From JACMNW01 sp031406155 (GTDB lineage: Bacteria > Pseudomonadota > Alphaproteobacteria > Rhodobacterales > Rhodobacteraceae): 64,000 nt of DNA. Shown one piece after another: positions 1-10,000 of this stretch. The first letter of the stretch is position 1. Every line of letters starts with the position of its first letter. A program made the translations under genes and the position numbers. Location: NCBI GenBank assembly GCA_031406155.1, contig JANOGW010000049.1, forward strand, positions 1 to 64,000, read 5' to 3'. Under the pieces are notes generated by a model that did not search any database, was not told where the DNA came from, and was given only the letters and a program-made list of their open reading frames with translations.

Positions 1-411
1 ATCTTGAAAGGTGGCTACAGTCATGCCGACCCCTGCTTCGGGAAAATCATTCAAATGAATTGTCATTCTTTCACACTCATCCTTAACAAGCTGGCGACGA
101 AAACCCGCAGCTCTAACCCAATACAACGTCCGATCATGACGCTTACTACCTGAAACTGATTCCCAGTTCCAGTGTGGCGTACCATACTCAGTCTTGCCGC
201 AATTGGCAAACAAAGTTGATCGAGAGTTAATGGGGCGGCGCCAGTCCAAGTCTATGAAAATATGGTGCAAAAATACAAGTGTTACAGTCGAATCATCAAT
301 CGTTACCACGTCATTATGCCGTATCCCACAACGGTTGCGCAACTGAGGTATTTCTGACCTTGAACTGAGAATAATCGCGTGCTCAAAGCGGGTGCGCGCA
401 TCTTTGGGCAC
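1..411 (-). CDS. Partial unrecognised ORF at the left edge
   Basis: On the minus strand a reading frame stays open from a GTG at 411-409 through the left edge, about 137 codons with no stop. It is preceded in frame by a TAA near 439. The translation contains short runs such as HHIFIDLDWRR and TPHWNWESVSG, but I recognise no family. The stretch is clearly lower in GC than the EPS genes to its right, so it may be a recently acquired or decaying gene. The rest of the region up to about 640 shows nothing I can assign. An alternative is that the frame is open by chance in a low-GC region. Confidence 0.3.
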   Translation of the reverse strand, partial: MPKDARTRFEHAIILSSRSEIPQLRNRCGIRHNDVVTIDDSTVTLVFLHHIFIDLDWRRPINSRSTLFANCGKTEYGTPHWNWESVSGSKRHDRTLYWVRAAGFRRQLVKDECERMTIHLNDFPEAGVGMTVATFQD

Positions 412-652
412 GGCATCGTCGCTGTGAGCCCGCCTTTGCCTTTAAATTGTCGAAAAGTAGTAAGACTTGCTGATGATGCCCGGGATGTGTGCCGGCTCGC
501 CACTTGCACATCTGCCCGGACTAGGGGTAGGGGAGTGGGATTCTACAGAATAGTGTCAAACTATCCTCCTGTGGGAAATGTTCGAGTGTGGGGTTCATGA
601 AGACCAATCTGGAGACACAGGTGAGTTTGCGCCCCGGTGGGATTGACTGGTG

Positions 653-1522
653 ATGTCGCGGATCGGAATGGCCTCGGAAACTTTGTATGCGGATTTCTTC
701 GGCCTTGCCGAAAGGCCGTTCACGCTTGTGCCGGATCCCAGCTTTATCTACTGGTCCGAACAGCACAAGCGCGCCTTTGCCGTGCTGGAATTCGGCATCA
801 TGTCGCGCGCGCCGATCACTTTGATCACAGGCGAAATCGGGTCGGGTAAGACCACGCTTCTGCAGGAACTTCTGGCCCGCATGGCGGCATCGGTCACCGT
901 GGGCCTGGTATCCAACGCCCAAGGCGGGCGGGGCGAATTGCTGCAATGGGTGCTGCATTCGCTGGCGGTGGAGTGTAACCCGGCGGCAAGCTATGTGCAG
1001 ATGTTCCAGAAGCTGCAGGATTTCCTGATCAACGAATATGCCGAAGGCCGCCGCGTCATCCTGATTTTCGATGAGGCGCAGAACCTGTCGACCGAAGGTC
1101 TGGAAGAGTTGCGCATGCTGACCAACATCAACGCCAACAAGGATGAGCTGATCCAGCTCATTCTGGTCGGCCAGCCCGAATTGCGCGAGATTGTCCTGCG
1201 CCCCACCATGCGCCAGCTGGCCCAGCGGGTGGCCGCCAGTTTCCATCTGCAAAGGATGGATTCAGACACCGTCACCAAGTATATAGAGCATCGGCTGCAA
1301 AAGGCGGGTGGCAGCGGCGAGGAATTCACCCATGGCGCCTGCGGCGTGGTGCACAAGGCGACGCGCGGGGTGCCGCGTCTGGTGAACCAGCTTTGCGACT
1401 TTGCGATGCTTTATGCCTGGAGCGTCGAGGACAAGATCATTACCGCCAGCACGGTCGACAAGGTTCTGGCGGACGGCGTGTTTTTTGGCGGTTATTCGCT
1501 GGAAGAGGAGACGACAGTCTGA
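653..1522 (+). CDS. XrtA/ExeA-type secretion ATPase of EPS locus
   Basis: An AAA+ ATPase of about 289 residues of the ExeA/GspA-like type found in exosortase-linked EPS loci. The N-terminus has the typical FFGLAERPFTL segment, followed by a Walker A motif (GEIGSGKTT), a Walker B (VILIFDEAQ) and the sensor-like GQPELRE segment. It lacks the periplasmic peptidoglycan-binding extension of classical ExeA. It probably powers or regulates polysaccharide export with the two genes downstream. The ATG at 653 follows a GGTGGGA ribosome site at 636-642; a GTG at 650 is an alternative. Its stop overlaps the next start (TGATG), indicating translational coupling. Confidence 0.85.
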   Translation: MSRIGMASETLYADFFGLAERPFTLVPDPSFIYWSEQHKRAFAVLEFGIMSRAPITLITGEIGSGKTTLLQELLARMAASVTVGLVSNAQGGRGELLQWVLHSLAVECNPAASYVQMFQKLQDFLINEYAEGRRVILIFDEAQNLSTEGLEELRMLTNINANKDELIQLILVGQPELREIVLRPTMRQLAQRVAASFHLQRMDSDTVTKYIEHRLQKAGGSGEEFTHGACGVVHKATRGVPRLVNQLCDFAMLYAWSVEDKIITASTVDKVLADGVFFGGYSLEEETTV

Positions 1523-3060
1523 TGGCGAACCTGAGTTATTATTTTTCGATTTTCCTGCGCCGGCTGCCGTATTTTCTGCCCGTTGCCCTGGTCATCGCGG
1601 CGGTGTCGGTCATCGTGGCCCTGTCATTGCCGCCGGCGTTTGTCTCGCGCATGCAACTGATCGTGGAATCACCGCAGATCCCGGGTGAACTGGCGGCCCC
1701 GACTGCGGCGGCCCCCGCGCAAGAGCAGCTTCAGGTGGTCGAACAGCGGCTTCTGACGCGTGCCAACCTGCTGGATATCGCGAACCGCCTGCAGGTTCTG
1801 GACGATCAGGCGACGATGAACCCCGACGAGATTGTGCTGGCGATGCGGGCGCGCACCGTGGTCACCTCCAGTTCCGGACGTGACGAAGCCTCGCTGATGA
1901 CGATATCGTTCGAGGCGGGGTCGGGGGAGAAGGCAGCGGGCGTTCTGAACGAATATCTGACGCTGATCCAGCAAGAAGACATCGAATCGCGCACCGGGCG
2001 TGCCGCCCAGACACTGGAGTTCTTTGATCAGGAAGTGACCCGGCTGAATGCCGAACTGGCCGAGCAGAGCGCCGCCATTCTGGCTTTCAAGACCGCCAAT
2101 TCCGATGCGCTGCCCGACAGTCTTGATTACCGGCTGGGTCAGCAATCGCAACTGCAGGAACGTCTGGGCCAACTGGACCGCGATATCTTCAACCTGACCA
2201 GCCAGCGGTTGCGGCTGGTGGAAGTGTTCAAGACGACGGGGCAGGTGGCCGAGGCCCGTGTCGAGGCGCTGACCCCCGAGCAGCGGCAACTCGAAGAGCT
2301 GCGCGTAGAACTGAACGACGCTTTGGCGGTCTATTCCGCCGAAAACCCCCGCGTGAAGATGTTGCAGGCCCGGATTTCCCAGGTTGAGGCCATCGTGCGG
2401 GCGCTGCCGGCAGACCAGCCCGATGATGCGGTGCAGACCGGCAATGCGATGCTGGATTTCCAGTTGACCGAGATCGACACCCGTCTGGCGTCTTTGAAAG
2501 AACAGAAGACAACAGTCGCGGCCGAGCTGAAAAAGCAGGAGGCCACGATCAAGCGCACGCCGGCAAACGCCATTCGCCTGGATGAATTGACGCTCAACTA
2601 TCAGAACATCCAGTTGCAGTACAATTCGGCGGTGGACCGGTTGGCCAAGGCCAGTGCGGGCGAGCGGATCGAGTTCATGTCGCAAGGGCAGAAAATCTCG
2701 GTAATTGAACCGCCGGCAACCCCCAACCAGCCAACCAAGCCGAACCGCCTGCTGATCGCCGGTGGCGGCAGTGTCTTCGGGATCATGGTGGGGCTTGGCC
2801 TTGTGCTGCTGCTTGAAGTGCTTAACCGGTCGATCCGGCGCCCCGAGGATCTGGTGCGCGCCCTTGGCGTGTCGCCGATCGCCACCATCCCTTACGTCCA
2901 GACCCGTGGCGAGGTATTTGCCCGGCGCGGGCGCAAGCTGGTCCTGACGCTGCTGATCCTGATAGGGGTGCCGGCCATCGTCTATGCCATCCATACCTAT
3001 TACCAGCCGCTCGACCTGATCGCAGAGCAGATCATGAACAAGATAGGTGTGCGGTGGTGA
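1522..3060 (+). CDS. Polysaccharide chain-length determinant, Wzz/GumC type
   Basis: A 512-residue inner-membrane polysaccharide co-polymerase. One transmembrane segment lies near the N-terminus (about residues 15-38, LPYFLPVALVIAAVSVIVAL). A long periplasmic, coiled-coil-rich region follows, with a second hydrophobic segment near 410-432 after the proline-rich PPATPNQPTKP motif typical of Wzz proteins. There is an extra C-terminal hydrophobic stretch. No kinase domain is fused; that function sits in the next gene, as in XrtA-type EPS systems. The start overlaps the stop of the ATPase by one base. It should set chain length and couple polymerisation to export. Confidence 0.85.
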   Translation: MANLSYYFSIFLRRLPYFLPVALVIAAVSVIVALSLPPAFVSRMQLIVESPQIPGELAAPTAAAPAQEQLQVVEQRLLTRANLLDIANRLQVLDDQATMNPDEIVLAMRARTVVTSSSGRDEASLMTISFEAGSGEKAAGVLNEYLTLIQQEDIESRTGRAAQTLEFFDQEVTRLNAELAEQSAAILAFKTANSDALPDSLDYRLGQQSQLQERLGQLDRDIFNLTSQRLRLVEVFKTTGQVAEARVEALTPEQRQLEELRVELNDALAVYSAENPRVKMLQARISQVEAIVRALPADQPDDAVQTGNAMLDFQLTEIDTRLASLKEQKTTVAAELKKQEATIKRTPANAIRLDELTLNYQNIQLQYNSAVDRLAKASAGERIEFMSQGQKISVIEPPATPNQPTKPNRLLIAGGGSVFGIMVGLGLVLLLEVLNRSIRRPEDLVRALGVSPIATIPYVQTRGEVFARRGRKLVLTLLILIGVPAIVYAIHTYYQPLDLIAEQIMNKIGVRW

Positions 3061-3098
3061 CCCCTGCCGGACGCAGACAACGACAAGGAAACGCGTGA

Positions 3099-3902
3099 AT
3101 GGAACGACTGCAAGCGGCGATCGAGAAGGCACGGACCCGGCGCCAGGATACCCGGACGCAAGGATCGGCACCCCGGCCGGAGGCTCCGGCAACAGGGGTC
3201 GAGGCAGCTTGGGCAAGCCTCGCGGCCTTAGAAATCCACAGCAGCAAATTGCGCAAGAACCGTCTCGTTGCCTTCGAGAGCGGCCCGGACGCCGCCCCCT
3301 ATGACATGCTGCGCACGCGGATGCTGCAGCAGGCCCGGAAAAACAACTGGCGCCGGGTTGCGATTGTCTCGCCCCATGCAGGTTGTGGCAAGACCACGAC
3401 GGCGGCCAATCTGGTGTTCAGCTTCAGCCGGCAAAAAGATCTGCGCTGCATCATTCTTGATCTTGATCTGCGCCGGATCGGCCTTGGCAAGGCGCTTGAT
3501 CAGAAACGCACCTACAGCATGGCCGATGTGCTCGAACGGCGCGTCAGCTTTGCCGACCACGGGTTGCGCTATGGCACCAATGTTGCGGTCGGGCTGAACA
3601 GCACGACGGCAAGCAGTCCGTCCGAGCTGTTGCAAAGCCAGCAGACCCGCGATGTTCTGGCCGAGATTGAAGCCGCCTATCAGCCAGACCTCATGATCTT
3701 CGACATGCCCCCCCTGATGAGCAGTGACGATAACTACGGTTTTCTGAAGAATGTCGATTGCGCGCTGATCCTCGCCGAGGCCGACACCACCACGATAGAA
3801 CAGGTGGATGCAGCGGAACGCCAGGTTGCCGACCTGACCAATGTCCTAGGCGTTGTTCTGAACAAATGCCGCTATAATGAAGGGGCTTACGGGTATGAAT
3901 AA
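3099..3902 (+). CDS. CpsD/CapB-like bacterial tyrosine kinase
   Basis: A 267-residue cytoplasmic P-loop protein of the BY-kinase/ParA superfamily. The Walker A is SPHAGCGKTTTAAN, the Walker A' region is CIILDLDLR, and DMPPL matches the Walker B. The C-terminus ends in a short tyrosine cluster (YNEGAYGYE), the usual autophosphorylation tail. It lies 38 bases after the Wzz-domain gene with an AAGGAA ribosome site ahead of the ATG. Together the two correspond to a split Wzc. Its likely role is phosphorylation-controlled regulation of EPS polymerisation and export. Confidence 0.85.
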   Translation: MERLQAAIEKARTRRQDTRTQGSAPRPEAPATGVEAAWASLAALEIHSSKLRKNRLVAFESGPDAAPYDMLRTRMLQQARKNNWRRVAIVSPHAGCGKTTTAANLVFSFSRQKDLRCIILDLDLRRIGLGKALDQKRTYSMADVLERRVSFADHGLRYGTNVAVGLNSTTASSPSELLQSQQTRDVLAEIEAAYQPDLMIFDMPPLMSSDDNYGFLKNVDCALILAEADTTTIEQVDAAERQVADLTNVLGVVLNKCRYNEGAYGYE

Positions 3903-3945
3903 ACACTGCCGCGCCCCATCCCGACCGCACTGAAGGGGGCTGGCC

Positions 3946-4821
3946 ATGTCCGGCACAGACCTGCCCGAGGCGGCGGTCATCATTCCGCATTATAATGATG
4001 TCATCCGGCTGGAGCGCTGCCTGAAAGCCCTGACGGCGGGTGCTCTGCAGGGGGTCGATATTCTTGTTGTCGATAATGGCTCGACACAAAGCCTGACCGG
4101 GCTGCAGGCGGCCTTTCCCATGGTGCGCGTCCTGACCGAGCCGGAAAAGGGCGCGGCCGCTGCGCGCAACCGCGGTGTGCGTGAGACGGCGGCCCCGATC
4201 CTGATTTTCATCGATTCCGATTGCCTGCCGGCACCCGATTGGCTTGATGTCGCCCGCGCCGTGGCCCCGAAGGCCGATCTGATCGGCGGGCGCGTCGATG
4301 TGTTTGACGAAACCCCGCCACCCCGTTCAGGGGCCGAGGCGTTCGAGACGGTCTTTGCCTTCAATTTTCGCAATTATATCGAGGTGCAGGGCTTTACCGG
4401 GGCCGGTAATCTGGTCACCCGACGTGATGTGTTTGACGCTGTCGGCGGTTTTGTGAACGGCGTGTCCGAAGATCGCGACTGGAGCATGCGCGCGGTCGCC
4501 AAGGGCTACCGGCTGATCTACGAGGACGGCCTTGTCGTCAGCCATCCGTCGCGGTCGGACTGGCCGGCCTTGCGCCATAAGTGGCATCGCATGACCCGCG
4601 AATTATGCGCCTCGAATGGCACCAGCCCGCGGGCCAGGCTGCGCTGGGGGCTGCGGGCGCTGGCGATGCCGGTCAGCGCCATTGCCCATCTGCCCAAAGT
4701 GCTGTTCAGCAGCAAGTTGAACGGCATGCCCGAGCGGGTGCGCGCCGTGGCAACCCTGATCCGGCTCAGGCTGTTGCGCATGGTATGGATGCTGCGTCAG
4801 GCCGCGGGTCTGACGATCTGA
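3946..4821 (+). CDS. GT2 family glycosyltransferase
   Basis: A GT-A fold glycosyltransferase of 291 residues. It shows the N-terminal VIIPHYND strand, the nucleotide-binding VDNGS, a DSD metal-binding motif (FIDSDCLPAP) and an acceptor-site ED pair (SEDRDW). The C-terminal part is amphipathic and may associate with the membrane. The ATG follows an AAGGGGG site at 7-base spacing. It is the fourth gene of the EPS operon and should transfer one sugar of the repeat unit from a nucleotide-sugar donor; the sugar cannot be read from sequence. Confidence 0.85.
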   Translation: MSGTDLPEAAVIIPHYNDVIRLERCLKALTAGALQGVDILVVDNGSTQSLTGLQAAFPMVRVLTEPEKGAAAARNRGVRETAAPILIFIDSDCLPAPDWLDVARAVAPKADLIGGRVDVFDETPPPRSGAEAFETVFAFNFRNYIEVQGFTGAGNLVTRRDVFDAVGGFVNGVSEDRDWSMRAVAKGYRLIYEDGLVVSHPSRSDWPALRHKWHRMTRELCASNGTSPRARLRWGLRALAMPVSAIAHLPKVLFSSKLNGMPERVRAVATLIRLRLLRMVWMLRQAAGLTI

Positions 4822-4860
4822 CAGTGGCCTTCTGGCCGGACAAGCGTCACGGGCGCGGCT

Positions 4861-5454
4861 TTACGGGCGCGGGCGCAGAAGTCGCCAGCTGGCGGTGATG
4901 ATCAAAACCGGGCAAAGCACCTCCAACGTCGTGGTCAGACCATGCAGAAAAATATCTGCAGTCCCTTGATCCGGAACGAAAATATGCAGAAGGTGTCCGG
5001 CGCGGATCAAAACGAAACCGGCAAGTGCTGCCAGGCCCAAAAGCGGCAGCAGGTTCTGGCGGACGGTGCCGCGCAGGATCCAGAACATTGCCGCGCACGC
5101 CAGCGCTGCCACAACGATCAGGCCAAAAACGAAGTCGCGTTGCACGATGCGGCGGTTTTCGTACCAGCCCTGTTGCTGAGCAAGGCAGCGGCCAAGGGCG
5201 GTCAGCAGCGATTGCAGATCAAGTTGCTTGTTAACGGCCAAAGCCGCCATCAACAGGGCAATCAGGCCCCAGAACACCTGCGTCTGCCGACGATGCGGGG
5301 AGGAGAAAGTCACTCGCCGCAGCACAATCACTGCCGTTGCGAAGGCCAGCGCATAGGCGGCAAAAACCGCCCATCCCGTTATGTTCGGGTCCCCTATGAC
5401 CAGCTGCCAGCGGTCGGATACACAGGCGGAAAAACGATCATGGGAAAAGGCCAT
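4861..5454 (-). CDS. Multi-spanning membrane protein, conserved hypothetical
   Basis: A 197-residue protein with about five hydrophobic segments (around residues 26-45, 59-75, 108-128, 134-150 and 170-190). It carries an NKQLDLQ motif after the second helix and a QQGWYENRR segment before the third, which look like family signatures. I know similar proteins from proteobacterial EPS or sugar loci but no function. It is transcribed against the flanking EPS genes and converges on the GT2 gene with about 40 bases between them. No strong ribosome site precedes the ATG at 5454. Confidence 0.6.
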   Translation of the reverse strand: MAFSHDRFSACVSDRWQLVIGDPNITGWAVFAAYALAFATAVIVLRRVTFSSPHRRQTQVFWGLIALLMAALAVNKQLDLQSLLTALGRCLAQQQGWYENRRIVQRDFVFGLIVVAALACAAMFWILRGTVRQNLLPLLGLAALAGFVLIRAGHLLHIFVPDQGTADIFLHGLTTTLEVLCPVLIITASWRLLRPRP

Positions 5455-5633
5455 TGGGGGTCTATTCTGGGTCTAATTGTGCCGGATTGCTGCCCTCATC
5501 CGGGCGTCTGGATCGGTTCGGTTTTTTGTTTTATCGCGTATAGCCGCAACGGGCTGGTAATATCAAAGCTTTCCATGGCAGGAACGCCACGGGTTTTCAG
5601 GATGTGGTCTGATCAAGGGTAAACGGGGACAAG

Positions 5634-6875
5634 ATGGCATTGGATGCAGATCGCAAGGCGCAGCAGACCCCCGCTCTGGCGCGGGTGGAACGGGGTAATA
5701 TGTGCACTGGTTGTGGCGGCTGTGCGCTGGTAGCCCCTGATGCCGTGCGGATGGAGATGCGTGCCCCCGGCTATCTGCGCCCGGCGCAAATCGGGGTGCT
5801 GACACCAGCCGAGGACGCCCGCATCGCCCGCATCTGCCCCGGTCTCGGGCAGACCGTGCAGGCTGAAGGGCGGACCGATGATGTGCTTTGGGGGCCCTAT
5901 GTCAGCATGCACACCGGATATGCCACCGATGCAGCCTTGCGGCATACCGCGTCCTCTGGTGGCGGGCTGTCGGCGGTGCTGGTGCATCTGCTGCAAAGCG
6001 GTCAGGTCGACGCCGTGATCCAGACCGGTGCCGCCCCCGATGTGGCCGTGGCCAATGTGGCGGTGCTGTCAGACACGGCTGACGGTGTGCTGGCGGCCGC
6101 CGGATCGCGCTATGCGCCGTCCTCGCCCTTGGCGGGATTGCAGCCGCATCTGGACAGTGATCGGCGCTTTGCCTTTGTCGGCAAGCCTTGTGATGTTGCC
6201 GCGCTGCGCGCGCTTGCCCTGGAAGATCCCCGCGTCGATGCACGAATTCCGGTGATGCTGTCGTTCTTTTGCGCGGGCATCCCGTCGCAGACCGGTGCCG
6301 AGGCGGTATTGGCAGCATTGGGCACCGATCCGGCCCATACGGCGGCGTTTCGCTATCGCGGCAATGGCTGGCCGGGGCAGGCGACGGCGACCCTGCAAGA
6401 TGGCAGCACCCGCTCGATGAGCTATAATGACAGTTGGGGCAAGATCCTGTCGCGCCATGTGCAGCACCGCTGCAAGATCTGCGCCGATGGCACCGGCACG
6501 GCCGCCGATCTGGTCTGCGCCGATGCCTGGGTCAGTGATGCGCGCGGCTATCCGGTGTTTGAAGAACAAGATGGCATCAGTCTGATCGTGGCCCGCAATG
6601 CCAAGGGGGCCGATCTTCTGGCGCAGGCCAAAGCCGCGGGGCATCTGGTGACAGAAGGCTTCGATGTGTCCCGGCTGACCGCGATCCAGCCGGGACAGGT
6701 CGGGCGCAGGCGCGCGCTTCTGGCGCGGCTTGCCGGGCTTTGGCTGCTGGGAAGACCGGTTCCACGCTACCGCGGGCTGCATCTGCGCAGCGCGGGGGCG
6801 CAAAACTCTCTGGCTCGCAATCTGAAGAACTTTCTTGGCATGGTGCGGCGCGGGCTGACGGGGCGGCTTGGCTGA
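5634..6875 (+). CDS. FrhB-family protein (F420 hydrogenase beta-like), EPS-associated
   Basis: A 413-residue member of the coenzyme F420 hydrogenase/dehydrogenase beta-subunit family. It has an N-terminal CxxCxxC cluster (CTGCGGC), a SSGGGLSAVLVHLL segment typical of FrhB_FdhB_N, and later cysteines (SFFCAG, HRCKIC, DLVCADAW) for Fe-S and flavin chemistry. In EPS loci such proteins usually sit beside polysaccharide pyruvyl transferases and probably act in sugar modification rather than in methanogenesis. Here the pyruvyl transferase is about 49 kb away (55823-57004). The protein closes the left EPS block. Confidence 0.75.
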   Translation: MALDADRKAQQTPALARVERGNMCTGCGGCALVAPDAVRMEMRAPGYLRPAQIGVLTPAEDARIARICPGLGQTVQAEGRTDDVLWGPYVSMHTGYATDAALRHTASSGGGLSAVLVHLLQSGQVDAVIQTGAAPDVAVANVAVLSDTADGVLAAAGSRYAPSSPLAGLQPHLDSDRRFAFVGKPCDVAALRALALEDPRVDARIPVMLSFFCAGIPSQTGAEAVLAALGTDPAHTAAFRYRGNGWPGQATATLQDGSTRSMSYNDSWGKILSRHVQHRCKICADGTGTAADLVCADAWVSDARGYPVFEEQDGISLIVARNAKGADLLAQAKAAGHLVTEGFDVSRLTAIQPGQVGRRRALLARLAGLWLLGRPVPRYRGLHLRSAGAQNSLARNLKNFLGMVRRGLTGRLG

Positions 6876-7074
6876 ACCATCCCCACATTTCGAGGGGGCT
6901 GTTTTGCCACACCAGAATTACTTTGCCGTGAACCCTGCAAGGCTTTAAACTTAAACATCAATATTTGAGGCTACTTTCGCACCATAACCTAGGAGAAGCC
7001 TTTTCTTTGACTGATTGAAGTCCTAGCTACAGTGTTGTCCTTGAACTTCACAATTCACATTGGTTGCCTTTGCG
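6876..7074. other. Intergenic region before the NRPS-PKS locus
   Basis: About 200 bases with lower GC than the flanks, separating the EPS block from the biosynthetic locus. A TTGACT at 7007-7012 could serve as a -35 element, but no convincing -10 lies at 16-18 bases. No strong ribosome site precedes either candidate start of the giant gene (TTG 7060 or ATG 7075). Confidence 0.35.
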
Positions 7075-10000
7075 ATGCTTAGAATATTGCCTCTGTTTCA
7101 AGATGTTACCCGCGCGTTTCAGGGGGCTGTAAAGAATCACGCGCCCGCCGTTGCGGTGGTGCAGGGATCCGTTCAGATCAGTTACGCCGATCTGGACCGG
7201 CTGTCGGATGTGCTGGCGGACCGCCTGATCAAGGCAGGTGTGGCCTCTGGCAGTTTGGTCGGGCTGGCGGCAACGCAGGACCCCGGCACCATCATCAGCA
7301 TTCTGGCCATCCTGAAGGCGGGGGCAGGCTATGTGCCGCTGCCCGGCTATTACCCTGAGGCGCGGCTGCGCGTGATCGCCCAGGATGCCGGGCTTGCGCT
7401 GATCCTAGGCTCGGTGCCTGCCTTGGTGGAAATGACCATCCCCCAGACCTCGTTTGACTGGCAGTCCTGCACGGAAACCACCAGCCCCAGCTTGCCGACG
7501 CTGGATGGCGAGGCGGTGGCCTATGTGATGTACACCTCCGGCTCTACCGGCGTGCCCAAGGGCGTCGTCGTGCCGCACCGCGCCATTCTGCGGCTGGTGC
7601 AGGGCCAGAATTTCATGGCGCTGGGGCCGGATGAGCGGATATTGCAGAACTCAGCCATCGCCTTTGATGCCGCCACGCTGGAGATTTGGGGTGCGCTGCT
7701 GAACGGTGGCACCTTGGTCATGCCAGAAGAGACCTCGGGCTCGCTCAGCGCGCTTGGCGAGGTGATCAGGGATCAGCGCATCACCTCGATGTGGCTGACA
7801 GCAGGGCTGTTTCATGCCATGGCCGACACCCGGCCCGGCGATTTTGCCCCCCTGCGCCAGTTGCTGACCGGGGGCGATGTGGTGTCGCCTGCCTGCGTTG
7901 CAAAGGTGATGGCGGCTTGCCCCGGCCTGACGGTGATCAACGGCTATGGCCCGACCGAGAACACTACCTTCACCTGCTGCCATACCATTACCCGCGCCGA
8001 GGCGGAACTGGGCATGTCCTTGCCCATCGGCCGCCCTATCAGCGGCACCGATGTGTTCGTGCTGGATGCAAACCTTGCCCCCGTGCCCGCAGGCGAGCCG
8101 GGGGAGTTGTTTGCTGCAGGCGAGGGTCTGGCACTTGGCTATCTGGGCCGGGCTGATCTTACAGCCGAGAAATTTATCGCAGCCCCGTGGGACGCTGATG
8201 TGACGCTGTACCGTACTGGCGATCTGGTGCGGCAAGACGCAAAGGGCGTAGTGCACTATCTAGGCCGGATCGATACGCAGGTGAAAATTCGCGGCTTCCG
8301 GATTGAGCTTGGTGAAGTTGAGGCGGCACTGGAGGCTACCGGCGGCATCAGCCAGGCCGTGGTTGTGGCGCGCGCTGGTGCCGATCATGCCGACAAAATG
8401 CTGGTCGCCTATTGTGTGGCGGGGGACGCACTTGATGAAGGCACCTTGCGGGCCAGCCTTGGCGCACGTCTGCCCGATTATGCCGTGCCATCGCGGTTTG
8501 TGACGCTGCCCGCGCTGCCGTTGAACAGCAATGGCAAAGTTGATCGGCGCGCGCTGGAGGCACTGGCTTTGCCAAAAGCTGCCAAACCGGCAAAGCCCGC
8601 CACCAGCACGCACAGCCTAGAAGAAATGATTGCAGGCCAGTTGGCGACAGCCCTTGGCATCGATGAAAGTGATCTCGACCGCAGCGCCAATTTCTTTGAT
8701 CTTGGCGCCTCGTCATTGCATGTGGCCCGGGTGCATGACGGGCTGCAAACAGCGCTGGACCGGCGCTTTCCGATCTCGGATTTCTTTCTGCATTCGACCA
8801 TCGCTGCCATGGCCACTCACTTGGGCAAACCCGCCAAGGCGGCGGGGCCTGTCATCCTTGCGCCAAAGAAAGATCGCTCTGACACCGGACTGATCGCCAT
8901 CATCGGGTTGGCGGGCAAGTTTCCCGGCGCGCGCTCGGCTGAGGAATTCTGGGACGGCCTGGTGGCGGGCCGCGAGATGATTTCGCAGTTCACCCCGGAA
9001 GAGCTGGATATCGATCTGTCCAAGGGCGACGCGGGGGCTGGGTTTGTCAATGCGCGCGGCGTGATGCCGGATGCTGACATGTTCGATGCCAGGCATTTCA
9101 ACATCCCGCCCCGCGAGGCGGAACGGATGGACCCGCAGCACCGGATTTTGTTGGAAGTGGCGCAGACGGCGCTCGACAGTGCCGGCCATGATCCCGCACA
9201 GTTTGCGGGCAAGATCGGTATCTATGCAGGCTCCAGCCAGAACTCGTATCTGCTGAACAATCTGCTGTCTGCGCCGGGTGCCTCGCGGGCTTACGCGGCC
9301 AGCTATCCGCTGGACGATTTCGCGACGCTGTTTGGCAATGACAAGGATTTCATCGCCACCCGCATCGCCTACAAGCTGAACCTGCGCGGGCCTGCGGCGA
9401 CAGTGCTGTGCGCCTGTTCGACGTCACTGGTGGCGGTGGCGCAAGGCTGCGAAAGCCTGTTGTCTGGCACCTCGGATATGGTGCTGGCGGGCGGTGTGTC
9501 TGTCACCTTCCCGTCAAAGCGCAATTACAAATACATGCCCGACGGCATGGCTTCGGCCGATGGTCATTGCCGGACGTTCGATGCTGATGCGACCGGCACG
9601 GTGTTTGGCGATGGCGCGGGGCTGGTGGTGCTGCGCCGTCTGGAAGATGCGCTGGCGGATGGCGACACTGTCATCGCGGTGATCCGGGGTTATTCGATCA
9701 ACAACGACGGCTCGGAAAAGGCGGGTTATGCAGCGCCCTCGATCAAGGCGCAGGCGGCGGTCATTCAGGCGGCGCATCTGGCAGCCGGGGTGAATGCACG
9801 TGAGATCGGCTATATCGAGGCGCATGGCACCGCGACGCCGCTGGGTGACCCGATCGAATTTGCGGCATTGCATGCGGCGTTTTCGGCCAGCACCGATGCG
9901 CGCGGGTTTTGTGCCCTGGGGTCTGCCAAGACCAATGTCGGGCACTTGGATATTGCCGCCGGCATCACTGGGCTGATCAAGGCGGCACTGACGCTGCAAC

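Noticed and set aside
1669..3216. Long minus-strand open frame of 515 codons
   Set aside because: It lies fully opposite the Wzz-domain gene, has no family motifs and reflects high-GC codon use on the other strand.
4942..5622. Plus-strand open frame opposite the membrane protein
   Set aside because: The minus-strand frame has clear transmembrane segments and conserved-looking motifs; this one has none.
7075..8600. First A domain as a fatty acyl-AMP ligase, as in mycosubtilin synthetase
   Set aside because: The A3, A4, A5 and A10 motifs and the pocket residues are of the amino-acid-activating type with a Val-like code.
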